DNA of 64,000 nt from Microbacterium esteraromaticum (GCF_016907315.1 NZ_JAFBBS010000001.1:1860001-1924000); one strand, 5' to 3'. Positions 9,013 through 17,599 are shown, counted from the stretch's first letter. The notes: a model not told the origin generated them from the letters alone. A program made the numbers and translations.

Positions 9013-9100
9013 GATGTCGCTCACGCTAGGGCATCCGGGGTCGGTCGTGCACGGTTTCGCGACCGACCGACCCCGCACCCTCACCGGGGGCCGCGGCGCG

Positions 9101-10147
9101 TCAGAGCGTGTGGGTGTCGATGACGAAGCGGTAGCGGACGTCGGCCGAGAGCACGCGCTCCCACGCCTCGTTGATGCCCTCGGCCGCTACCGTCTCCGTC
9201 TCGGGCATGATGCCGTGCTCGGCGCAGAACGCGAGCATCTCCTCGATCTCCGAGATGCTGCCCGTGGTCGACCCGGCCAGCGAACGGCGACGCGGGATCA
9301 GCGAGAACGCCGGCACGCGGAACGGCTCGGTCGGCGCGCCGACGTTCACCAGGGTTCCATCGACGTCGAGAAGCCGCAGGTAGGCGGCGATGTCGAGCTC
9401 GGCCGACACCGTGTTGAGGATCAGATCGAAGCTGTCGCGCAGCTCGCGCATCGCCGCCGCGTCGGTCGTGTCGACGTAGCGCGCCGCACCGAAGCCGAGC
9501 GCGTCATCGCGCTTCTTGGTCCCGCGCGAGAGCACGGTGACCTCGGCGCCCAGAGCCACCGCGATCTTCACGCCCATGTGCCCGAGGCCGCCCATGCCGA
9601 CGACCGCGACACGCGTGCCGGGGCCAGCCTTCCAGTGCTGCAGCGGCGAGTAGAGCGTGATGCCTGCGCACAGCAGCGGGGCGGTGCGCTCGGGGTCGAG
9701 CCCCTCGGGGATCGCGACGACGTAGTTCTCGTCGGTCACCACGGCCTGCGAGTAGCCGCCCTGGGTGATGGTGCCGTCGGCCGGGTCGACCGAGGCGTAC
9801 GTCTGGGTGTTGCCGTTCAGGCAGTACTGGTCGTTGCCCTGCTCGCACTGCGCGCACGTGCGGCACGAGTTCGACTGGCATCCGACGCCGACGAGGTCTC
9901 CGACGCGGTGCCTGGTGACGGCTGAGCCCACCTCGGCGACACGTCCGACGATCTCGTGGCCGACCACCTGCGGGTACTGGATCGGGCCCCAGTCGCCGCG
10001 GATGGTGTGGATGTCGGAGTGGCAGATGCCGGCGTAGTCGATGTCGATGCGCACGTCGTGCGGGCCGACGTCGCGACGCTCGATGGTCAGCGGCTCCAGG
10101 GGTGCGGTGGCGCTGGTGGCGCCGTACGCCTTCACGGTGGTGGTCAT
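9101..10147 (-). CDS. Zinc-dependent NAD(P)-alcohol dehydrogenase, cinnamyl-alcohol-dehydrogenase-like
   Basis: Cytosolic medium-chain dehydrogenase of 348 aa that interconverts aldehydes and alcohols, probably with NADPH (YahK/AdhC-type subfamily). Catalytic zinc ligands are in [17 protein letters not shown] and GHEIVGRV; the structural zinc site is the cysteine run [23 protein letters not shown]. The nucleotide-binding motif is [17 protein letters not shown]. The start ATG at 10147 is set by GAGGAGAG upstream; the frame stays open much further upstream but that part is not gene-like. It stands alone, flanked upstream by a palindromic repeat. Confidence 0.92.
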   Translation of the reverse strand: MTTTVKAYGATSATAPLEPLTIERRDVGPHDVRIDIDYAGICHSDIHTIRGDWGPIQYPQVVGHEIVGRVAEVGSAVTRHRVGDLVGVGCQSNSCRTCAQCEQGNDQYCLNGNTQTYASVDPADGTITQGGYSQAVVTDENYVVAIPEGLDPERTAPLLCAGITLYSPLQHWKAGPGTRVAVVGMGGLGHMGVKIAVALGAEVTVLSRGTKKRDDALGFGAARYVDTTDAAAMRELRDSFDLILNTVSAELDIAAYLRLLDVDGTLVNVGAPTEPFRVPAFSLIPRRRSLAGSTTGSISEIEEMLAFCAEHGIMPETETVAAEGINEAWERVLSADVRYRFVIDTHTL

Positions 10148-10166
10148 TCGCTCTCCTCGTTCATGT

Positions 10167-10240
10167 CGCCGAGACCTGCATTTCTCGCCGAGACCTGCAG
10201 TAGCAACTGTAGGTCTCGGCGGGAGGTGCAGGTCTCGGCG
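10167..10240. repeat. Nested palindrome, CGCCGAG family
   Basis: Two nested inverted-repeat pairs. The outer pair is CGCCGAGACCTGCA at 10167-10180 with its exact complement at 10227-10240. The inner pair is CGCCGAGACCTGCAG at 10186-10200 with CTGTAGGTCTCGGCG at 10207-10221 (one mismatch) around a 6-nt loop. It lies in the gap upstream of the alcohol dehydrogenase gene and downstream of the ABC-2 permease gene. Confidence 0.85.
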
Positions 10241-10304
10241 CGGGGGAGATCGCGGGGGAGATCGCGGGGGAGATGGCGGGGGGATCGCGGGGGGAGAGAT
10301 GGCG
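10238..10304. repeat. Short G-rich tandem repeat
   Basis: About five units of CGCGGGGGAGAT: three exact 12-bp units followed by two that vary in length by insertion or loss of G or GA. It directly follows the nested palindrome and ends just before the permease stop codon. It looks like a slippage-prone simple repeat; on the plus strand it has several G5-G6 runs. Confidence 0.75.
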
Positions 10305-10311
10305 GGGTGGG

Positions 10312-11112
10312 TCAGCCGCGCAGGTCTCGGCGCGACAGCGCGAGGGCGGATGCCAGTGCCAGCACGATCGCGATGCCCCACATCAGCAGCAGGCCGCCCA
10401 CCTCGACGCCGTCCTTCAACGGCGGCTGCTGATAGACCCACGCGTACGGCGACAGCGCGTTCAGCCACTCGAGATCGTCGGACTGCTTCGCCACCGCCTG
10501 GAACACGTAGCCGAGTACGGCGACCGCCGCCGCGACCCCGGTCGCCCAGGCCTTGCGACCGGTCAGGGCGCCCGCGAGGAGTCCTGCCATCGCGCTGAGG
10601 AAGGCGAGTCCGGTGAGTGCGAGCGAGGCTCCGGCGATGTGGGGAGGATGGATGCCCAGCTCCGCAGGACCGTTCAGAGCGAGCACGACAGCACCCGAGA
10701 AGGCGCCGAGCCAGAGCAGTCGCACGAGCACCGCGAGCGCCGACTCGGCCGCGTACTGCGCGCGCCCGATGCCGTGGGCGAGGTCGAGCTCGAGCCGGCC
10801 CGACTCCTCGGCCCCGGCGATCGCGGCCGACCCCCACAGCACTGCGGCGATCGTGAACAGCAGAAAGCCCATCAGACCGAAGAACGTGCTCTGCGCGTAG
10901 CCCGCCCCGGTGGCGATCTGGTCGTAGCCGATCGTGTCGACGAGCTGCTTCGGCAGCGCCTTGATGACGCTGTCGAGCTGCCCGTTCGCCCCGAAGCTCG
11001 GGTACAGCGGCAGGTACAGGAAGAGCACGGCAGCGATGCCGAGGCTCCAGCCGATCAGACCGCGCCACGACTCGCGGATGCTGCGCCGGAACACCGGCAG
11101 CACGGCGCTCAT
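10312..11112 (-). CDS. ABC-2 type transporter permease
   Basis: Integral membrane protein of 266 aa with about six hydrophobic segments (first: [22 protein letters not shown]; last: [19 protein letters not shown]). The [26 protein letters not shown] region, with the acidic turn after the third segment, is typical of ABC-2/YhaP-like exporters. Its start overlaps the ATPase stop (ATGA), so the two are co-translated. Expected role: export of a toxic compound, drug or peptide under control of the TetR gene in the same operon. Confidence 0.88.
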   Translation of the reverse strand: MSAVLPVFRRSIRESWRGLIGWSLGIAAVLFLYLPLYPSFGANGQLDSVIKALPKQLVDTIGYDQIATGAGYAQSTFFGLMGFLLFTIAAVLWGSAAIAGAEESGRLELDLAHGIGRAQYAAESALAVLVRLLWLGAFSGAVVLALNGPAELGIHPPHIAGASLALTGLAFLSAMAGLLAGALTGRKAWATGVAAAVAVLGYVFQAVAKQSDDLEWLNALSPYAWVYQQPPLKDGVEVGGLLLMWGIAIVLALASALALSRRDLRG

Positions 11113-12041
11113 CGTGCACCTCCCTCGTGGTCAGCGGCCGGGCCGTACAGGCGCAGCACGCTCTCCTCCAGATCGGGCTCCTCGATCGTCAGGTCGCGCA
11201 CGGTCTGCTGCGCGAGCGCCTTCACGAACGGGTCGATCCCGCCCTCGACGGTCGCGGCCAGCTGCAGCGCCTCACCCTGCGCGGTCACCTCGAGCTCTGT
11301 CACGCCCGGGATGCCCGTGAAGCGGCGACGCAGGGCATCCGGATCCTGCGCGTCGAGCGCGACCCGCACGCGCCGCACCGATCCGAGACGCAGCGACGCG
11401 ACGTCGCCCTGGGCGACGATGCGCCCGGCGGCGAGCACGGCCACCTCGTCGGCGGTCTGCTGGATCTCGCTGAGCACGTGCGAGCTGAGCAGCACGGTCT
11501 GCCCGGCATCGCGCGCCTCGCGCACCATGGCGAGGAACTCGCGCTGCACGAGCGGGTCGAGTCCGCTGGTCGGCTCGTCGAGGATCAGCAGCTCGGGGCG
11601 GTGCATGAACGCCTGGATCAGTCCGACCTTCTGCTTGTTGCCCTTCGACAGGCTGCGCACCGGCCGCGAGAGATCGACGCCGAGGCGCTCGGCCAGCTCG
11701 GCCGTGTATCCCCTGGAGACCGGGCCGGAGGTCTCGGAGTAGAAGGACAGCATCCGGTGCCCCGTCACCCGCCCCTCGAGACGCAGCTCGCCCGGCACGA
11801 AGCCGATGCGCCGGCGCAGGCGGGCACCGCCGTGCCGTGGGTCCTCTCCGAGCACGCGCACCTGGCCCGAGGTGGGCCGGATGATGTCGACGAGGGTACG
11901 CAGGGTGGTGGTCTTGCCGGCGCCGTTCGGCCCGATCAGGCCGTAGATCGTGCCGGGCCGCACGTGCAGGTCGAGGTCGTGCACGGCCGTGCGAGGGCCG
12001 AAGCGCTTGTGCAGCCCGGTGATGTCGATGGCGGAACTCAT
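11109..12041 (-). CDS. ABC transporter ATP-binding protein
   Basis: Cytoplasmic ATPase of 310 aa partnering the ABC-2 permease. Walker A is [15 protein letters not shown], the signature is [18 protein letters not shown], Walker B is [14 protein letters not shown], and the H-loop is LLSSHVLSE. The roughly 90-residue C-terminal extension after the nucleotide-binding core is characteristic of the drug-export (CcmA/DrrA-type) group. It overlaps the TetR gene by 4 nt and the permease gene by 4 nt. Confidence 0.94.
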   Translation of the reverse strand: MSSAIDITGLHKRFGPRTAVHDLDLHVRPGTIYGLIGPNGAGKTTTLRTLVDIIRPTSGQVRVLGEDPRHGGARLRRRIGFVPGELRLEGRVTGHRMLSFYSETSGPVSRGYTAELAERLGVDLSRPVRSLSKGNKQKVGLIQAFMHRPELLILDEPTSGLDPLVQREFLAMVREARDAGQTVLLSSHVLSEIQQTADEVAVLAAGRIVAQGDVASLRLGSVRRVRVALDAQDPDALRRRFTGIPGVTELEVTAQGEALQLAATVEGGIDPFVKALAQQTVRDLTIEEPDLEESVLRLYGPAADHEGGAR

Positions 12042-12721
12042 GATGCCCCTCCTTCGGTGGGGTGGTCGGCTCGCGGCGCGGCTTCTGGCGCCGTCTCGGA
12101 TGCCACAGCCTGGCGCGCTCCGTCGAGGAACGCGGTGCTCGAGTAGATGCCGTGGGTGAGAAGTTCGAGGGTGGGAAGGGTGGTGCGCAGCATGCCGGCA
12201 GGGCTCAGCTGGTCTTGCCCGAGCACGCGCCCGACCTGTGCGCGCATCATCAGGGGCGCGAGGCCCATCATCGCGACCAGCACCGTGGTCATCTCGGGAT
12301 CGCTCATCTCGACGAGCAGCCCGGCCGCGCGCTGCTCGTCGAGCACATCGCGGGTGACGCGGATGATCTCGTCGAACAGCCGGTCGGCGGCCGGTGAGCT
12401 GTCGCCGAGCATGCGGCCGAGGTAGTCGACGTAGGGTCCGTAGCGCTCGACGTCATTCAGTGCCGCGCGGATGCGATCGGCTGTGGGCGCCTCGATCAGC
12501 TCGTGCTTGTCGTCGATGAACGCTGCCACGACGTAGTCATCGCATGCCGTGCGCAACGCGTTCTTGTCGCCGAAGTGGTGCACGATCAGGGCGGCGCTGA
12601 CGCCCGCATCCTTGGCGATGGCGCGCATGCTGACGGCGTCGAATCCGTCGCGGGCGAAGGCGCGGATCGCGGCTTCGCGGATGCGGGCGCGGGCCGTGAG
12701 GTCGTCGGAGGCTGAACGCAT
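12038..12721 (-). CDS. TetR-family transcriptional regulator of the ABC exporter operon
   Basis: 227 aa. The N-terminal helix-turn-helix is clear: IREAAIRAFARDGFDAVSMRAIAKDAGVSAALIVHHFGDKNALRTACDDYV (residues about 12-62). The C-terminal ligand domain is unassigned. It is the first gene of a three-gene operon, TetR-ATPase-permease, with ATGA overlaps. I start at ATG 12721; two 16-bp imperfect palindromes overlap and precede this codon, which suggests autoregulation. The frame is open upstream of this codon but overlaps the divergent methyltransferase gene and is not coding. Confidence 0.92.
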   Translation of the reverse strand: MRSASDDLTARARIREAAIRAFARDGFDAVSMRAIAKDAGVSAALIVHHFGDKNALRTACDDYVVAAFIDDKHELIEAPTADRIRAALNDVERYGPYVDYLGRMLGDSSPAADRLFDEIIRVTRDVLDEQRAAGLLVEMSDPEMTTVLVAMMGLAPLMMRAQVGRVLGQDQLSPAGMLRTTLPTLELLTHGIYSSTAFLDGARQAVASETAPEAAPRADHPTEGGAS

Positions 12722-12747
12722 GTACAGCAGACTAAACGCATGTTCAG
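12712..12747. promoter_or_regulatory. Tandem TetR-type operator candidate
   Basis: Two related 16-bp sites 20 bp apart: CTGAACGCATGTACAG at 12712-12727 and CTAAACGCATGTTCAG at 12732-12747. Each has 6-bp arms complementary with one mismatch around a GCAT core. The first covers the TetR start codon. The pair sits between the divergent TetR and methyltransferase genes, so it could control both. Confidence 0.5.
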
Positions 12748-12802
12748 TCGGCGTCAAGGGGCGGCGCGACGGGGCGCCTCGCCCGGCGGATAGTGTGAGC
12801 AG

Positions 12803-14008
12803 ATGGCCTTCGACTTCAGCGCCCTGCGGCGATTTCCCGACGTCGAAGCGCCGAATCTGCAGGCATGGGACGCCACCGACGAGCTGCTCGTGCAGCGGGC
12901 GCTCGACGCGGATGTCGCAGGTGACGCGATCGCCGTCATCGGTGATGAGTACGGTGCGATCTCGCTCGCTCTGACGGATGCCGGCATGCAGGGCATCCGT
13001 GTGCACCAGGACCTGATCACGGGTCGGCGCGCGCTCGCCGCCAACGCCCGCGCGCTCGCCCTCGCCCTGCCCGCGGCCCACGAGCTCGACAGCTCCCTGC
13101 TCACGGGCGCGCGCCTCGTGCTGCTGCAGCTGCCGAAGGGCCTCGCCGAGCTCGAAGAGGTCGCCGATGCCGTCGCCCGCTGGGCGGCACCAGACGTCAC
13201 GCTCATCGCCGGCGGTCGGGTCAAGCACATGGCGCTCACCCAGAACCAGGTGCTCGCGAGCTACTTCGCACACGTGCAGCCGCAGCGCGCGGAGCGCAAG
13301 TCGCGGCTGATCGTGGCATCCGGAGCGCTGCCAGTGCCTGATCAGCCACGCTTTCCGGTCAGCCGCCAGCATGACGGCTTCACCCTCAGCGCATACGGCG
13401 GGGCCTTCGCCGGCGCCCGGCTCGACATCGGAACTCGCGTGCTCATCGATGTCATGGGGACGCTTGACCCGCCGGCGCGTTCACAACTCAGGAGATCCGA
13501 GCCGTTTCAGCCGTCGGAAGCCCCGATCGGCGGCAATCAGGGGGAGTTCTCCGGAGTTGTGAACGCCCGTCCGCTGAGAGTCGTCGACCTCGGCTGCGGA
13601 ACGGGTGCGCTCGCCGTGGCCTTCGCGCAGCGGCATCCGGATGCGGTGATCACTGCCACAGACCGATCGGCGTCCGCGGCGCGCTCCGCGCAGGCCACGG
13701 TCGTCGCGAACGGCCTCGCGGGGCGCATCACGGTCACACTCGACGACGCCGGATCGGAGCTGCCGGACGGCTCGGCCGATCTCGTGCTGCTGAACCCGCC
13801 GTTCCACCTCGGCGCGACCGTGCACGAGGGAGCGGGCCAGAGGCTGATCCAGGCCGCGGCGCGGCTGCTGAGACCCGGCGGCGAGGTGTGGACCGTGTTC
13901 AACTCGCACCTCGATCATCGCGGTGTGCTGACCCGCGATGTCGGGCCGACCGAGCAGGTCGCGCGCACCCCGAAATTCACTGTCACCCGCAGCATCCGCC
14001 GGGGCTGA
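12803..14008 (+). CDS. Class I SAM-dependent methyltransferase, RsmC/RlmG-like
   Basis: 401 aa. The C-terminal half has the SAM-binding motif VVDLGCGTGALAV (Asp262 onward) and the NPPFH catalytic motif (Asn331) typical of RsmC/RlmG N2-guanine methyltransferases acting on rRNA. The N-terminal half is the degenerate, SAM-less duplicate domain of this group. Unusually, residues about 225-255 are encoded by a 90-bp palindromic repeat (13477-13566) lying between the N-terminal domain and motif I. The frame is kept across it, so the product carries roughly 30 extra residues (sequence from LDPPARSQLRR to GEFSGVVNA) in the interdomain linker. Divergent from the TetR gene. Confidence 0.88.
   Translation: MAFDFSALRRFPDVEAPNLQAWDATDELLVQRALDADVAGDAIAVIGDEYGAISLALTDAGMQGIRVHQDLITGRRALAANARALALALPAAHELDSSLLTGARLVLLQLPKGLAELEEVADAVARWAAPDVTLIAGGRVKHMALTQNQVLASYFAHVQPQRAERKSRLIVASGALPVPDQPRFPVSRQHDGFTLSAYGGAFAGARLDIGTRVLIDVMGTLDPPARSQLRRSEPFQPSEAPIGGNQGEFSGVVNARPLRVVDLGCGTGALAVAFAQRHPDAVITATDRSASAARSAQATVVANGLAGRITVTLDDAGSELPDGSADLVLLNPPFHLGATVHEGAGQRLIQAAARLLRPGGEVWTVFNSHLDHRGVLTRDVGPTEQVARTPKFTVTRSIRRG
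13477..13566. repeat. Palindromic element, AACTCAGGAGA family, inside the methyltransferase gene
   Basis: Arms of 19 bp with one mismatch: 13477-13495 (containing GTTCACAACTCAGGAGA) and 13548-13566 (TCTCCGGAGTTGTGAAC). Total length 90 bp, exactly 30 codons, with no stop in the reading frame of the host gene. The outermost arms match the intergenic element at 46950-47033. Confidence 0.85.
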
Positions 14009-14014
14009 TCCGCC

Positions 14015-14078
14015 GCGTTCGAATCGGTCGATTCGCGGGTTCTCGTGCCCGAGAACCGCAAGATGAGCGATCCGAACG
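14015..14078. repeat. Palindromic element, GCGTTCGAATCG family
   Basis: Starts 7 nt after the methyltransferase stop. Outer arms GCGTTCGAATCG (14015-14026) and CGATCCGAACG (14068-14078, one mismatch); inner perfect 8-bp stem GGTTCTCG/CGAGAACC at 14038-14057 with a 4-nt loop. It probably also ends transcription of the methyltransferase gene. A second member with 18-bp perfect arms lies at 26066-26130. Confidence 0.75.
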
Positions 14079-14200
14079 GAGGGGAAGAACCCCCGGTGGG
14101 ACCGCGAATCCACGACCCAGATTTGCCACCGGATCAGCCATTCGTTAGCGTGGACAGGTGGCCGTGAGGTCACCATGACCAGTCCGCGGTCGCGTCCTTC

Positions 14201-14302
14201 TTTCGACTTGAGCTGTACACGAAGAGGCGTGAGCGTACGGTCGATGTTCTATAGCGGGGATCCGAAATCCCCGTCTGTGCCGCCAGTACAGCAGTGTCGA
14301 AA
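14201..14302 (+). promoter_or_regulatory. Structured 5' leader of the betaine importer operon
   Basis: The 300-bp gap before the importer holds a nested fold. Outer stem TTTCGAC (14201-14207) pairs with GTCGAAA (14296-14302). A second stem GCTGTAC (14212-14218) pairs with GTACAGC (14286-14292), and an inner hairpin CGGGGAT/ATCCCCG (14255-14273) has the loop CCGAA. The closing stems bracket about 67 nt, and the structure ends 78 nt before the start codon. This resembles a cis-regulatory RNA architecture, but I cannot match it to a known riboswitch class. Confidence 0.4.
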
Positions 14303-14380
14303 CGGCCTTGAGAACGTCACCCGGGCGTAACCGAAGCGGCCCGCCGAGACCCGAACAAATCGGTGGGCAACGGGGGAAAC

Positions 14381-15700
14381 GTGTCCGAAACCGCTCTTGA
14401 AGCGCGCAATATCTACAAGGTCTTCGGTCGGAATCCGCAGCAGGCCGTGAAGCGTCTGAAGGCCGGTGAGACCCGCACCGAGGTGCAGGATGTCGGCACC
14501 GCCGCCGTGATCGACGCGAGCTTCACCGTGAACCGCGGTGAGATCTTCGTCATCATGGGCCTGTCTGGTTCTGGCAAGTCGACCATCATCCGCATGCTCA
14601 ACGGTCTGCACGACGCGACCGCGGGCAGCATCACCATCGGCGGGGACGCGATCACCGGCATCCCGGCCTCGCGTCTGCGCGACATCCGTCGCGACCGCGT
14701 CTCGATGGTGTTCCAGCACTTCGCGCTGCTGCCGCACCGCACGGTCGCCGCGAACGTCGCCTACCCGCTCGAGCTGAAGGGCGTGAGCAGGACAGAGCGC
14801 CTGCGCAAGGCTGACGAGATCCTCGCCCTGGTGGGCCTCGAAGGCTGGGGCGACAAGCTGCCCAGTGAGCTCTCGGGCGGAATGCAGCAGCGCGTCGGCA
14901 TCGCCCGCGCCCTCGCGGCCGATACCGACATCCTGCTGATGGACGAGGCGTTCAGCGCTCTCGATCCGCTGATCCGCCGAGAGATGCAGGAGCAGCTGGT
15001 CGAGCTGCAGGCGAAGCTGCAGAAGACCATCGTGTTCATCACGCACGATCTCAACGAGGCGATGTTCCTCGGCGACCGCATCGCGGTGATGCGCGACGGG
15101 CGCATCGTGCAGATCGGCACGCCGGAAGACATCCTGACCGACCCCGCCAACGACTACGTCGAGCAGTTCGTGCAGGACGTCGACCGCGCCCGCGTGCTCA
15201 CCGCATCGAACGTCATGGAGCGCCCGCGCCCTGTCGTGGCCGAGTCGGCAGGACCGCGCACGGCGCTGCGCCAGATGCGCGATTCGTACATGTCGGCCAC
15301 CTATGTGGTGGGCCGCGACCGCAAGCTGGTCGGCATCGTGACCGACCGCGACGCCGTGAAGCTCGTGCGCAGGGGCGAGTCGTCTCTGGCATCCATCCTG
15401 AAGCCGGCACCGCAGGTGGTCGACGAGAACGAGGTGCTGATGAACCTGTTCATCCCGTCGGTCGAGTCGCCGCTGCCGCTCGCTGTGACGGATGCCGAGG
15501 GGCGCCTCACCGGCGTGATCCCGCGCGTCACCCTGCTCGCGGCGCTCGGCCCCGGGCCCGGCGCGACGGGTGAGCTGACCCTGCCGCTCAATCCGATGCC
15601 GCAGGCCGTGATCGACGAGGTGCTCGCCGAGGCGAGCTCGTTCACCGAGGCGGCCGCCGATGACGCGGCCGGTGCTGCCGACACCGAGGAGGTGCGCTGA
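14381..15700 (+). CDS. proV: Glycine betaine/proline ABC transporter ATP-binding protein with CBS domains
   Basis: ATPase of an osmoprotectant importer, 439 aa. Walker A is GLSGSGKSTIIRMLNGL, the signature is ELSGGMQQRVGIARAL, Walker B is ILLMDEAFSALDPL. The QAVKRLKAG stretch near the N-terminus is a ProV/OpuAA hallmark. The C-terminal part, from about residue 275, carries two CBS repeats (TYVVGRDRKLVGIVTDRDAV and PLAVTDAEGRLTGVIPRVTLL), which in OpuA sense ionic strength or c-di-AMP (family knowledge). I choose the GTG at 14381 with GGGGGA just upstream; an in-frame GTG at 14363 lacks a ribosome-binding site. The stop overlaps the next ATG. Confidence 0.92.
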   Translation: MSETALEARNIYKVFGRNPQQAVKRLKAGETRTEVQDVGTAAVIDASFTVNRGEIFVIMGLSGSGKSTIIRMLNGLHDATAGSITIGGDAITGIPASRLRDIRRDRVSMVFQHFALLPHRTVAANVAYPLELKGVSRTERLRKADEILALVGLEGWGDKLPSELSGGMQQRVGIARALAADTDILLMDEAFSALDPLIRREMQEQLVELQAKLQKTIVFITHDLNEAMFLGDRIAVMRDGRIVQIGTPEDILTDPANDYVEQFVQDVDRARVLTASNVMERPRPVVAESAGPRTALRQMRDSYMSATYVVGRDRKLVGIVTDRDAVKLVRRGESSLASILKPAPQVVDENEVLMNLFIPSVESPLPLAVTDAEGRLTGVIPRVTLLAALGPGPGATGELTLPLNPMPQAVIDEVLAEASSFTEAAADDAAGAADTEEVR

Positions 15701-16626
15701 TGGATTTCCGCATTCCGATCGGAAGCTGGGTCGCCGCCTTCGTCGACTGGGTCAAGGACAACCTCGATGGTCTGCTCGACGGCATCGCCTTCGTCTTCGG
15801 CTGGCTGGTCAACGGGCTGACGATGGGCCTGCTGTCGGTGCACTTCGTCGCGATCATCGCGATCGCGGCGCTGATCGCGTGGCTGGTGCGCTCGTGGCAG
15901 CTCGCGATCGGCACGGCGGTGTCGCTGCTGCTGATCGTCGGCATGGACCTGTGGGTTCCTGCGATGCAGACCATGTCGCTCGTGCTCGTCGCGACCGTCG
16001 TGGCCGTGCTGATCGCGGTGCCGCTGGGCATCTGGTCGGCGCGCAACAGCACCGTGCGCGCTCTGCTGAAGCCCGTGCTCGACTTCATGCAGACGATGCC
16101 CGCGTTCGTGTACCTGATCCCCGCGATCGTGTTCTTCGGCATCGGCGTGGTGCCGGGCATGGTCGCCACGATCATCTTCGCGCTGCCTCCTGGCGTGCGG
16201 CTCACCGAGCTGGGCATCCGCGGCGTCGACAGCGAGACGGTCGAGGCCGGCCAGGCGTTCGGCGCGAAGCCGGGGCAGATCCTGCGCGGCATCCAGCTGC
16301 CGCTCGCGATGCCGACCATCATGGCGGGCATCAACCAGGTCATCATGCTGGCCCTGTCGATGGCGGTCATCGCCGGCATGGCCGGCGCCGACGGCCTCGG
16401 CAAGATGGTGGTCGAGGCGATCTCGACGATCAACATCGCCAAGGGCGTCGAGGCCGGACTCGGCGTCGTGCTGATCGCGGTCTTCCTCGACCGCGTCACC
16501 GCAGCCCTCGGCACCCCTGCCGAGAACCACGCCTCGCTGCTCGGCATCATGGCGCGTCGTCGCGACGCGCAGCGCCGCGCCGCAGCATCCGTCCCGGTTC
16601 CGGATGCCGCGCTGCAGCCCGCGTGA
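15700..16626 (+). CDS. proW: Glycine betaine/proline ABC transporter permease
   Basis: Membrane permease of 308 aa. A short amphipathic N-terminus (WVAAFVDWVKDNLDGL) is followed by about seven hydrophobic segments. The ProW-specific stretch TVVAVLIAVPLGIWSARN and the core MQTMPAFVYLIPAIVFFGIGVVPGMVATIIFALPP are plainly visible. The ATPase-docking loop is EAGQAFGAKPGQILRGIQLPLAMPTIMAGINQ. The start overlaps the upstream stop (TGATG). Acts with the ATPase and the lipoprotein encoded on either side. Confidence 0.95.
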   Translation: MDFRIPIGSWVAAFVDWVKDNLDGLLDGIAFVFGWLVNGLTMGLLSVHFVAIIAIAALIAWLVRSWQLAIGTAVSLLLIVGMDLWVPAMQTMSLVLVATVVAVLIAVPLGIWSARNSTVRALLKPVLDFMQTMPAFVYLIPAIVFFGIGVVPGMVATIIFALPPGVRLTELGIRGVDSETVEAGQAFGAKPGQILRGIQLPLAMPTIMAGINQVIMLALSMAVIAGMAGADGLGKMVVEAISTINIAKGVEAGLGVVLIAVFLDRVTAALGTPAENHASLLGIMARRRDAQRRAAASVPVPDAALQPA

Positions 16627-16678
16627 CCCGCACCCCGCATCACCCGCAATCACACATACGCAACAGGAAGAGAACATC

Positions 16679-17587
16679 GTGAAGAAGAAGATCACAGCAC
16701 TTCTGGCCATCGGCGCCATCGGCTCGCTCGCGCTCAGCGGCTGCGCCTCGGGCGGCGCCGGAGGCACGGGCGGAACCGGCGGCGCCGCCGACAGCGGCTC
16801 CACGGGCGACAAGGGCACGATCACGCTCGGCTTCCTGCCGTCGTGGACCGATGGCCTCAGCACCGCCTACCTGCTCGAGAACAAGCTCGAGGAGCTCGGC
16901 TACGACGTCGAGATGAAGACCCTCACCGACGCAGGTCCTCTCTACACCGGCCTCGCGCAGGGCGATGTCGACATCTACCCGTCGGCCTGGCCCGAACTCA
17001 CCCACAAGAAGTACATGGACGAGTACGGCGACGACATCGAAGACCTCGGCACCTACTACGAGAACGCGAAGCTGACCATCGCGGTGCCCGAGTACTCCGA
17101 GTTGACGTCGATCGAAGACCTGAAGGGCAAGGGCGCCGACTACGACGGCAAGATCATCGGCATCGAGCCCGGGGCGGGCCTGACCGAGCAGACCACCAAG
17201 ATGCTCGAGGAGACCGGGCTGAACAGCGAGTACGAGCTGGTCACCTCGTCGACCGCCGCCATGCTCACCGAGCTGAAGAAGGCGACGGATGCGAAGGAAG
17301 ACGTCGTCGTGACCCTGTGGCGTCCGTTCTGGGCCAACGACGCGTTCCCCGTGAAGGACCTCGAAGACCCGAACGGCCTGATGGGCGAGGCCGAGGGTCT
17401 GCACTTCCTCGGCACGAAGGGCTTCGCCGACGAGTTCCCCGAGGCTGCCGAGCTCATCGAGAGCATCCAGCTCGACGACGAGCAGTACGGTGCGCTCGAA
17501 GACCTGGTCGTCAACGAGTACGGCGAGGGCAAGGAGCGCGAGGCTGTCGAGGCCTGGCTGAAGGAGTACCCCGACGTGATCAAGTGA
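16679..17587 (+). CDS. proX: Glycine betaine ABC transporter substrate-binding lipoprotein
   Basis: Extracellular receptor, 302 aa. Lipoprotein signal with lipobox LSGC near residue 21 and a Gly-rich linker. The mature part is an OpuAC domain: GFLPSWTDGLSTAYLLENKLEELGYDVE, DVDIYPSAWPELTH and VVTLWRPFWANDAFPVKDLEDP, with the Trp residues expected to cage the quaternary ammonium group. The start is GTG at 16679, placed by AGGAAGAG; the frame extends upstream without a good start. A strong terminator follows. Confidence 0.93.
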   Translation: MKKKITALLAIGAIGSLALSGCASGGAGGTGGTGGAADSGSTGDKGTITLGFLPSWTDGLSTAYLLENKLEELGYDVEMKTLTDAGPLYTGLAQGDVDIYPSAWPELTHKKYMDEYGDDIEDLGTYYENAKLTIAVPEYSELTSIEDLKGKGADYDGKIIGIEPGAGLTEQTTKMLEETGLNSEYELVTSSTAAMLTELKKATDAKEDVVVTLWRPFWANDAFPVKDLEDPNGLMGEAEGLHFLGTKGFADEFPEAAELIESIQLDDEQYGALEDLVVNEYGEGKEREAVEAWLKEYPDVIK

Positions 17588-17599
17588 TCTGATCGCCTG

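Noticed and set aside
14201..14302. c-di-AMP (ydaO-type) riboswitch
   Set aside because: The location upstream of an osmolyte importer made this tempting, but I do not see the conserved core sequences of that class, so I report only an unclassified structured leader.
15301..16863. Minus-strand frame of 520 codons opposite the betaine permease gene
   Set aside because: Antisense frame spanning three plus-strand genes; high GC leaves it open by chance.
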